From positions 1 through 6,503 of the forward strand of contig JBGPBY010000427.1 of NCBI GenBank assembly GCA_041481485.1: a stretch of DNA of 6,503 nucleotides, in the 5' to 3' direction. Position numbers and translations under genes: made by a program. Each line of letters starts with the position of its first letter. Position 1 is the first letter of the stretch. This DNA comes from JBGPBY01 sp041481485. GTDB lineage: Bacteria; Acidobacteriota; Terriglobia; 20CM-2-55-15. This document shows positions 1 to 5,707 of the stretch, one piece after another. Under the pieces are notes generated by a model. The model was given only the letters and a program-made list of their open reading frames with translations. It was not told where the DNA came from and ran no database searches.

Positions 1-141
1 ATTCTGCGAAACTGTAAAGGAATTCGATTCCGAGTGTTGGGGCGGTCTATGACCGCCCACATTTGCGCAGGTTTGGAAATTGTGGGCGGTCATAGACCGC
101 CCCTACAGTCGGAATCGAATTCCTTTACAGTTTCGCAGAAT
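1..141. repeat. REP-pair (BIME-like) long inverted repeat, copy 1
   Basis: Arms 1-61 and 81-141 are reverse complements at 59 of 61 positions (mismatches at 34 and 38), around a 19-base loop (62-80). The inner 27 bases of each arm (35-61 and 81-107) form a REP-like unit: TGTAG followed by the palindrome GGGCGGTC-TAT-GACCGCCC, then ACA. Each unit can fold alone (8-bp stem, 3-base loop, AG bulge, then TGT/ACA pairing), or the whole element can fold as one long hairpin. The GTAG tetranucleotide just 5' of a short palindrome is the known signature of REPs mobilised by RAYT (Y1-type) transposases. In the left unit it has decayed to GTTG (36-39); on the right it is intact on the minus strand (106-103). 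The element lies 30 bases past the stop codon of the ankyrin gene and starts at the window edge, so its left border is unknown. It may also act as a 3' mRNA stabiliser or terminator for the operon (inference). Confidence 0.87.
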
Positions 142-148
142 TAGAAAT

Positions 149-162
149 CGCGGGCGCCCGCG
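149..162 (-). other. 14-base perfect GC palindrome after the ankyrin gene
   Basis: The sequence CGCGGGCGCCCGCG is its own reverse complement and lies 9 bases beyond the stop codon of the minus-strand ankyrin gene, between it and REP-pair copy 1. As RNA it could form a 5-bp stem with a 4-base loop. Read on the minus strand it is followed by ATTTCTAATT, which is not a proper U-tract, so it is at best a weak intrinsic terminator. It may be chance in GC-rich DNA. Confidence 0.3.
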
Positions 163-171
163 GGCCGGAAG

Positions 172-1680
172 CTACTGCGCTGAGGCCATGAGCTTGCGGA
201 TCAGGGCTGTCGTGCTTTCATGGGGCACGGATGCGCTGCCGTCGAATCCGGCACTGCCGACCAGCCCCATCGCCATATCGAGAGGAGTTCGGCCGTTGCG
301 GTCCTTGGCATCGAGCTTGGCGCCTTTTTCCACCAGAAACTGGACTACCGCATCGAAACCCTGCAGTGCGGCGCCATGAAGTGCGGTACGGCCCGAACTT
401 TCCGCGGCGTTGATATCCACTCCGGCGGCGAGGCACAGCTTGATAGTTTCGATCATGTCTGCCGCAGTCTTGTGGCGGCCGGTCGTGTCTTCTTCTTTGG
501 TTCCGACGCCCGCGGCGGCCATCAGCGGATTGATTCCGGAACGCCCCCCCGTCAGCTTCGGATCGGCACCCTTTTCAATCAGGAGTTTCACAACGACGGA
601 GTCCGCCGCTTTCGCCGCGCGAATCAACGGTGTGGTACCGGCGCCAAGCATGCCGTCGTCGCCGCGGTCCAGTTTCGTGCGATAGGCCTGCTGCTTCGTC
701 AACTGAGCGTTCACATTGGCGCCGTGCGCCACAAGCGACTTGATGATGTCCAGGCTGGTGAGGTCGTTGTCGATCTCCTTGGGAGACGGCCGGTTCGATT
801 CCGGCATCGTGTGGGCATCGACTGCAGCATACAGCGGCGTCACTCCCGTATCCCGCTGCGCCAGACTCGGATCGGCCTTGTTGTCGATGAGGGCCTGGGC
901 GACATCATATTGGCCATTGATCAGTGCGGTGACCAACGGCGTGTACCCATCCGTATCGACAGCGTTCACGTCTCCGCCCGCGCCTGCAAGTATCGGCACG
1001 CATTTCGCGCAATTTTCGCGAGCAGCAAACATCATGGGGGTGAATCCGCCCTGAGGGAGCCACTTATCACGGGGCTCGGCAGTCTGCTGCCGTTCCCACT
1101 TAACGGCATTGGAACGAGCATTGACGTCGGCGCCATGCGCGAGCAACTCCTTCAACATCTCCGGGTGACGTTGCGCGGTGGCCCACATGAGAGCAGTTTG
1201 TCCATGCCATTCGTCTTTGGAATCCACTTTGGCACCATGGGCGAACAGCACCTTAGCGGCGTCAACGTTTCCGGTTCGTGCGGCGGTCATTAGCGCCGTC
1301 TCGCCTTCGGTTCCAACTGCGTTGGCGTCGGCGCCCGCCTTGAGTAACTTTTCGATAATGGCAGCGTTACCGTTGACAGATGCCAGGTAGAGAGGCGTGA
1401 CTCCGTACCGGTTCGCCACCTTCACATTGGCGCCAATTGCAATGAGCTTATCGACCAGCGTCCCATCGTCGGCGCGTACGGCCCAATGCAGCGCCGTCGT
1501 GCCATCCGGTTCTGCCGAATTGACGTCGACTTTCTGCTGGAGCAGCGATGTGGTTGTTGCCTTATCACCATTCTTCACGGCCTGGGCTAGGCGGGCGTCC
1601 GCGGGCGGAGCCGAGAAAGCAACCAACGTCAGGCTGGCCAGAAGTGCGGCTGCACCCGTGCGAATCACGATGCGCCTCAT
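172..1680 (-). CDS. secreted ankyrin-repeat protein (502 aa)
   Basis: This is a solenoid protein expected to act outside the cytoplasm as a protein-binding scaffold; no enzyme domain is visible. Residues 1-29 form a Sec signal peptide: MRR, a hydrophobic stretch, and a likely cleavage after the ADA at 27-29. The rest is about 11-12 ankyrin repeats with the usual G-x-TPL/TAL, two helices and G-A-D-V-N pattern, for example at 91-123, 125-157, 158-190, 211-243, 244-276, 428-460 and 461-500. Non-repeat insertions break the pattern near 191-209, 290-305, 328-345 and 392-405. Cys224 and Cys227 form a CxxC pair inside one repeat. The ATG at 1680 overlaps the TGA of the upstream DUF1552 gene (ATGA), so translation is probably coupled. 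It is the last gene of the three-gene minus-strand operon. Ankyrin proteins beside DUF1552/DUF1592 genes are a recurring arrangement in Acidobacteriota as I know it; the role there is unknown. An injected host effector is less likely given the Sec signal and context. Confidence 0.93.
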   Translation of the reverse strand: MRRIVIRTGAAALLASLTLVAFSAPPADARLAQAVKNGDKATTTSLLQQKVDVNSAEPDGTTALHWAVRADDGTLVDKLIAIGANVKVANRYGVTPLYLASVNGNAAIIEKLLKAGADANAVGTEGETALMTAARTGNVDAAKVLFAHGAKVDSKDEWHGQTALMWATAQRHPEMLKELLAHGADVNARSNAVKWERQQTAEPRDKWLPQGGFTPMMFAARENCAKCVPILAGAGGDVNAVDTDGYTPLVTALINGQYDVAQALIDNKADPSLAQRDTGVTPLYAAVDAHTMPESNRPSPKEIDNDLTSLDIIKSLVAHGANVNAQLTKQQAYRTKLDRGDDGMLGAGTTPLIRAAKAADSVVVKLLIEKGADPKLTGGRSGINPLMAAAGVGTKEEDTTGRHKTAADMIETIKLCLAAGVDINAAESSGRTALHGAALQGFDAVVQFLVEKGAKLDAKDRNGRTPLDMAMGLVGSAGFDGSASVPHESTTALIRKLMASAQ

Positions 1681-3008
1681 AATTCCGCCATCTTTCCGGT
1701 GCTGTCGCCGAGGCTTTCCATTGGAACTCCGGCCTTGTCGAGCATCGTAAGCAGCAGGTTGGTCATCGGAGTGTGATCCGGATATTTCAAATGCTGTCCG
1801 CCTTTAAGACGACCGGACCCGCCGCCCACCAATAGTGCCGGCAATGGGAAATGGTTATGAGCGTTACTGTTGCTCATATTGCTTCCGTAAAGAATGATCG
1901 AGTTGTCGAGCAGAGAACCAGCGCCATCCGGCGTGTTCTTCAGTTTCTCGAGGAACTGCGCAAAAAGTGAAACGTGATAGGTCTGGATCTTCACGTTCTT
2001 ATCCATCTTCGCCGCATTATTCGCGTGATGGGAGATGGCGTGGTGACCGTCCGATACGCCGACTTGCGGATACGTCCGATTGCTGATTTCGCGGGCAACC
2101 ATGAACGTCGAAACCCGGGTAATGTTGGCACGATATGCAAGAACGATCAGGTCGTACATCATTTTCACGTGATCTTCGTACGAGTACGGAATTCCCGCCG
2201 GCGCTTCGGGCAACACCAGGTCCGAGTCGGACTGTATGGAACCGGCATTCTGAATGCGACGCTCAATCTCGCGCACGCTTTCCAGATAGTCGCTTACCGT
2301 CGATCGATCCTGGGCACCGAGTTTCTTTTGCAGATCTGCAGACTGCTGCGTGAACAGATCCAGAATGCTGCGGTCTTCCTGGGTTCGCGACATGCGCTTT
2401 GCGGCATCGCCTCCCTGACCGAACATGCGCTCGAAGGCCTTGCGCGGATTGATTTCCATGGGGAGCGGCGTGGTATGTGTCCGCCAGGAAATCGTATTCA
2501 TGTAGATGCACCCGTAATCGCGGTCGCAGGCGCCAATCAAACCGGAATGATCTTCGGTTCCGAGCTCCAGCGAGGGTAGAAAGGTGTCCTGTCCGATTTT
2601 CTGCGCGGCATATTGATCCGCGGTAATACCCGCGTAGGCGTCGGCGCCCTGCGTCGGCTTGGGTCGAACGCCATTGAGCCAGGTTGCCGGACTCAGTGAA
2701 TGCACCGCGGTCGAATCGGCAGCCTGATGTCCAAGGCCGCTGACGATATTCAGCTGGTTGCGGAACGGTTCTAGAGACTGAAGAATCGGCGTGAACTCGA
2801 AATCCCGGCCAACGGTTTTCGGCGTCCATCGATCCATGATTGCGCCATGCGGGAGATAGACAAATCCGAGACGCGGACCGGCATTCGCCGCGGTCCTGGT
2901 CTGCGCCGTCAGTGCCGGAACCATCGAGTCCAGGAATGGCAGCGCCAGCGTCGCTCCTGCGGCTTTCAGAAATGTCCGGCGCGCCAGATGTTTTTTCGAA
3001 ATGAACAT
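1677..3008 (-). CDS. Tat-exported DUF1552 family protein (443 aa)
   Basis: This protein of unknown function belongs to the DUF1552 family (PF07586) and is expected to be exported already folded through the twin-arginine system. The N-terminus has KKHLARRTFLK (residues 5-15, Arg10-Arg11), a hydrophobic stretch AAGATLALPFL (16-26) and a plausible cleavage after LTA (33-35). The body (about 40-440) shows family-like stretches: GFVYLPHGA (48-56), SGLGHQA (90-96), a DGHHAISHH histidine cluster (320-328), LLDNSIILYGSNMSN (366-380) and HNHFPLPALLVGGG (384-397). The start at 3008 is chosen because it gives the Tat signal directly and has AAGGAG 8 bases upstream. The frame stays open to 3140, but that extension runs through the REP-pair repeat and is not believed. 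It lies downstream of the diheme DUF1592-type gene and overlaps the ankyrin gene by 4 bases. Partnership with the diheme protein is inferred from gene order; metal binding by the histidine cluster is a guess. Confidence 0.95.
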   Translation of the reverse strand: MFISKKHLARRTFLKAAGATLALPFLDSMVPALTAQTRTAANAGPRLGFVYLPHGAIMDRWTPKTVGRDFEFTPILQSLEPFRNQLNIVSGLGHQAADSTAVHSLSPATWLNGVRPKPTQGADAYAGITADQYAAQKIGQDTFLPSLELGTEDHSGLIGACDRDYGCIYMNTISWRTHTTPLPMEINPRKAFERMFGQGGDAAKRMSRTQEDRSILDLFTQQSADLQKKLGAQDRSTVSDYLESVREIERRIQNAGSIQSDSDLVLPEAPAGIPYSYEDHVKMMYDLIVLAYRANITRVSTFMVAREISNRTYPQVGVSDGHHAISHHANNAAKMDKNVKIQTYHVSLFAQFLEKLKNTPDGAGSLLDNSIILYGSNMSNSNAHNHFPLPALLVGGGSGRLKGGQHLKYPDHTPMTNLLLTMLDKAGVPMESLGDSTGKMAEL

Positions 3009-3016
3009 GGCCTCTT

Positions 3017-3022
3017 CTCCTT
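3017..3022 (-). promoter_or_regulatory. ribosome binding site of the DUF1552 gene
   Basis: AAGGAG on the minus strand lies 8 bases before the ATG at 3008-3006. It decides the start: the longer reading of the same frame would begin in or near the repeat, with no comparable signal seen. The site lies 23 bases below the end of the REP-pair hairpin, so a folded hairpin would not mask it. Confidence 0.75.
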
Positions 3023-3045
3023 CAGTCCTTCGGTACGTGCGCGTT

Positions 3046-3181
3046 TGAATGAATGCGATTCCTCGATTCCCAATGTAGGGGCGGTCTATGACCGCCCACA
3101 ATTGAAAGGCTTTGCAATCCTCAAAACTGTGGGCGGTCATAGACCGCCCCTACATTGGGAATCGGGAATCGCATTCGTTCA
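3046..3181. repeat. REP-pair (BIME-like) long inverted repeat, copy 2, inside the operon
   Basis: Arms 3046-3100 and 3128-3181 are reverse complements with one mismatch (T3050 against G3177) and one extra base (T3063), around a 27-base loop (3101-3127). The inner 27-base units (3074-3100 and 3128-3154) are perfect inverted copies of each other and match the intact unit of copy 1: GTAG (3075-3078; CTAC at 3150-3153 on the right) flanking GGGCGGTC-TAT-GACCGCCC or its complement. Outside this core only about eight further bases (CGATTCC and neighbours) resemble copy 1. The element begins 6 bases after the diheme gene's stop and ends 37 bases before the DUF1552 ATG, so a polycistronic mRNA would carry a strong hairpin between these cistrons. 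That could cause partial termination, or protect the upstream message from 3' exonucleases, as described for enterobacterial REPs (inference). Confidence 0.87.
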
Positions 3182-3187
3182 CAGCCT

Positions 3188-5602
3188 CTAACTCTTCACC
3201 TTCATCTGAAACGGGGTGCTTTTGACAATATCCATCACAATGGTTGCAAATCGATAGTTATTCTTCGCGGAGTCTTTCACGATTCCGCGCACGACGGGTA
3301 TGTCGTAATACTCCAGGCCGCGCCCCAGCGAATAGGTCAGCATTTTTTCGGTCATGGTGTTCACAAACTGATCGGAATGCTTGAGAATCGCTTCCCGAAG
3401 ACTGACGGGACCATTCACCTTCGTGCCGTCCGCCAGCTGTCCGGCCGGATCGATGGGCCCGGAGAAATCTTTCTTGCGCCATTCGCCGGTGGCATCGAAG
3501 TTTTCCAGCGAAAAACCCAACGGATCCATCACGGCATGACACGACGCGCATGCCGGGTTTGCACGATGCAGTTCCATCAGTTCGCGGACAGACCGGGGTT
3601 TTGCCCCTTCCTCGTTTTCCTTTAGCGGCGGAACACCCGGAGGCGGAGGTGGCGGCGGCGTTCCCATGATGTTTTCGAGAATCCATTTGCCGCGCAGCAC
3701 CGGCGATGTCCGATTCGGGTAAGACGTGACGGTGAGGATGCTGCCCTGACCCAGCAGTCCGAAACGCGCGGGATCGGTCAGCGTAACGCGCCGGAACTGG
3801 CTGCCATAAACATTGGGAATGCCGTAGTGCTTCGCCAGCCTTTCATTCACAAACGTGTAGTTTGCGCCGAGCAGATCCACCACGCTGCGGTTTTCCCGCA
3901 TGATGCTTTCAAACAGCAGCTCGGTCTCACGCCGCATTGCCTGACGCAGGTTGTCATCGAAATTCGGGAACGTCGGGCCGTCCGGCCTTGCGCTTTGCAG
4001 GTTTCGCAAAAACAACCACTGCCCGGCAAAATTACTGACCAGCGCCGATGCGCGCGGATCAGCAAGCATTCGCTGTACCTGGGCATCGAGCACGGCCGGA
4101 TCCTTGAGCCTGCCCTTTTCGGCGAGCCCCAGAAGCTCTTCGTCGGGAATGCTACTCCACAGAAAGAATGACAACCGCGACGCCAGATCCATGTCGCCGA
4201 GCTTGTAGATCGTTCCAGAGGCGACATTCGCCGGATCGATTTCCGTACGGAACAGGAACTTCGGGCTCGTCAGAATGACCTGGAGGGCACTTTGGATTCC
4301 GGCGTCGAACGATCCTTTTTTCCGCCCGGATTGATAAAACTCCATCAATGGTGCCACGTCGTTATCCATCACCGGCTGGCGGTATGTGCGGCGAGCCAGC
4401 GCCGACAGGATTCTCTTTGCACAAGCCGTTTCTTCAGCCGCCGCGTTTGACACCGGACGGCACATCAGGATTTTCTTCCGGCTCGGCGTTTCGCCCGGGC
4501 CGGTACCGTGGAACGGCCCCGTAATGTCGACATGATCGACGGCAGGAATGCCGTTCATGTTCTGAAGGTCGTGGTCGCGAGTGTGCAACTGCAGCGGTTC
4601 ATCGGACTCCGATGAGTTCTTACGGATAAATGCGACACCGATGGTGTGCGGCCCGGCTCTCAGGGGCAACCGTGTTCGAGTTCTCAAGTCAATGGATTCT
4701 GCAGCGGTCGCGAAGTTGGCATCCGACAACCGGTTGTCGTCAACTCCACCTACCGGCACCATGAACATGCGTTCGCCGTCGACGCTGACTTCAAGCTGAT
4801 GCGGCCACTCGAGTCCTCTCATGTAGCCCAGCACATTGCGAAGAAGAACGACGTTCAGGTCGTACTCGGCATCGAGCGGAAAATCGCGATGAATCAGGAT
4901 GCCGCCTCGAGTCCCCAGCGGCAAACCTTCCACATGATCGGACTGTGACCGGTCCGGCGGAATGCGAAACGTTTGCGTTACTGGAAGAATTGCCGGATCA
5001 CCGAGGGCAAGACTGCTGATCTTGCGCGATGCCGCCAGATATTGCTCCACGAGCGAAGGCGAAAGCCGAAGAACCTCGGCAATGTTATCGAAACCATCGC
5101 TTTCATCGTCTGGCGGCAGCAGTTCAGCCACATCGACATCGATATCGAAGAGATCTCGAACTGCGTTTCCATATTCGGTGCGATTCAGACGGTGAATGGC
5201 GGAGCGGCCGGGGTTCGGTTTTGCAGTTCCGGCTCGATCGAGCGACGTTTCCAGCGTGGATATCAGACTATCTACCGCAACCGCCTCGGGCTTCGGCTGG
5301 CCAATAGGCGGCATCATTCCACCACGCAGCTTCTTGACGACCTTTTCCCAGGTTTCGGCCGCTTCCGGAATGCGATCGAGGCTCAGCGTGTCCAGCGCAA
5401 GTCCCGCAACCCGGTCATCGGAGTTGTGACAATTCGTGCAGTACTGATCGATCAGCGCACGGTGTGGCGATTTTGCAGCTGCAGATGATGCGGGAGTTGG
5501 GCCTGCCCCCCTCTGGGAACCAACGGCAGACAAGGTAATTCCGCCGGTCACAATGACGGCAATAACCCTTAGTAACGGATTTTTAAAATATTCTCGCAAC
5601 AT
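3188..5602 (-). CDS. diheme c-type DUF1587/DUF1595/DUF1592/DUF1588/DUF1585 multi-domain protein (804 aa)
   Basis: This large exported protein of unknown function carries two predicted covalent heme c sites. Numbered from the chosen start: signal peptide or N-terminal anchor at about 6-30 (KNPLLRV, then a hydrophobic run); a PSCyt1-like heme motif CTNCH (55-59); DUF1587 (about 138-203, containing HRLNRTEYGNAVRDLF); a beta-rich, carbohydrate-binding-like segment (about 213-368); the usual MCRP (380-383, Cys381) and DUF1595 (about 391-453); DUF1592 (about 465-593, with SRLSFFLWSSIPDEEL); DUF1588 (about 607-708, with GT plus seven prolines and the second heme motif CASCH at 685-689, then MDPLGFSLENFD); and DUF1585 (about 728-801). 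Length and domain order fit the family. The frame is open to 5683, but the ATG at 5602 is preferred: it places the signal sequence at the N-terminus and leaves room for a promoter at 5634-5662. No clear Shine-Dalgarno is seen. It is the first gene of the operon with the DUF1552 and ankyrin genes. Electron transfer or oxidation in the periplasm is inferred only from the heme motifs. Confidence 0.95.
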   Translation of the reverse strand: MLREYFKNPLLRVIAVIVTGGITLSAVGSQRGAGPTPASSAAAKSPHRALIDQYCTNCHNSDDRVAGLALDTLSLDRIPEAAETWEKVVKKLRGGMMPPIGQPKPEAVAVDSLISTLETSLDRAGTAKPNPGRSAIHRLNRTEYGNAVRDLFDIDVDVAELLPPDDESDGFDNIAEVLRLSPSLVEQYLAASRKISSLALGDPAILPVTQTFRIPPDRSQSDHVEGLPLGTRGGILIHRDFPLDAEYDLNVVLLRNVLGYMRGLEWPHQLEVSVDGERMFMVPVGGVDDNRLSDANFATAAESIDLRTRTRLPLRAGPHTIGVAFIRKNSSESDEPLQLHTRDHDLQNMNGIPAVDHVDITGPFHGTGPGETPSRKKILMCRPVSNAAAEETACAKRILSALARRTYRQPVMDNDVAPLMEFYQSGRKKGSFDAGIQSALQVILTSPKFLFRTEIDPANVASGTIYKLGDMDLASRLSFFLWSSIPDEELLGLAEKGRLKDPAVLDAQVQRMLADPRASALVSNFAGQWLFLRNLQSARPDGPTFPNFDDNLRQAMRRETELLFESIMRENRSVVDLLGANYTFVNERLAKHYGIPNVYGSQFRRVTLTDPARFGLLGQGSILTVTSYPNRTSPVLRGKWILENIMGTPPPPPPPGVPPLKENEEGAKPRSVRELMELHRANPACASCHAVMDPLGFSLENFDATGEWRKKDFSGPIDPAGQLADGTKVNGPVSLREAILKHSDQFVNTMTEKMLTYSLGRGLEYYDIPVVRGIVKDSAKNNYRFATIVMDIVKSTPFQMKVKS

Positions 5603-5633
5603 ATTCAAGGATGGAGCTTTAACGCTGTCGCAC

Positions 5634-5662
5634 AGCTTATCAATGGCGCGGGCATAGGTCAA
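5634..5662 (-). promoter_or_regulatory. candidate sigma70-type promoter for the three-gene operon
   Basis: On the minus strand TTGACC (5662-5657) is followed after 17 bases by TAAGCT (5639-5634). The -35 box is good and the -10 box is weak. Transcription would start near 5627 and leave about 25 bases before the ATG at 5602. The fit is by eye only. Confidence 0.4.
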
Positions 5663-5682
5663 TCGAATGAATGGGCGGCGCA

Positions 5683-5691
5683 TGGTATACT
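5683..5691 (+). promoter_or_regulatory. candidate extended -10 promoter for the dehydratase gene
   Basis: TGG-TATACT is an extended -10 element (TG, one base, then a hexamer matching TATAAT at 5 of 6 positions). No good -35 box is seen at the proper distance, which is tolerable for extended -10 promoters. Transcription would start near 5698, only about 10 bases before the ATG at 5708, so the leader would be very short and lacks a visible Shine-Dalgarno sequence. Confidence 0.45.
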
Positions 5692-5707
5692 TCGGCCCGT
5701 TTCAGCC

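Noticed and set aside
80..379. Plus-strand frame of 99 codons starting in REP-pair copy 1
   Set aside because: It begins inside the repeat and continues antisense to the ankyrin gene; the peptide is a translation of repeat DNA.
541..548. Short C run inside the ankyrin gene as a frameshift site
   Set aside because: The reading frame stays intact through it with a normal ankyrin repeat on both sides; there is no sign of a disrupted or alternative product.
220..1293. Long plus-strand open frame (357 codons) opposite the ankyrin gene
   Set aside because: It lies wholly antisense to a clear ankyrin gene; its translation shows no recognisable domain, is rich in His/Arg/Gly, and has no ribosome site. 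Codon structure of the GC-rich minus-strand gene explains it.
1974..2579. Plus-strand frame of 201 codons opposite the DUF1552 gene
   Set aside because: It is antisense to a well-supported gene with family motifs and itself shows none.
1..3181. CRISPR array or IS element formed by the repeated GGGCGGTC sequence
   Set aside because: There are only four units in two inverted pairs 3 kb apart, with no regular spacers. No transposase gene lies between them, and the DNA between is an ordinary operon, so neither a CRISPR nor a composite transposon is supported.
3640..3665. Proline-codon tract (seven prolines) in the diheme gene as a possible slippage or phase-variation site
   Set aside because: The tract uses mixed proline codons, not a homopolymer, and a GT-polyproline stretch is usual at this point in DUF1588 proteins.
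5603..5683. 27-residue N-terminal extension of the diheme protein to an ATG at 5683
   Set aside because: It would put a charged stretch before the hydrophobic signal segment, overlap the candidate promoter, and leave almost no spacer to the divergent gene. It cannot be fully excluded because the 5602 start lacks a clear ribosome site.
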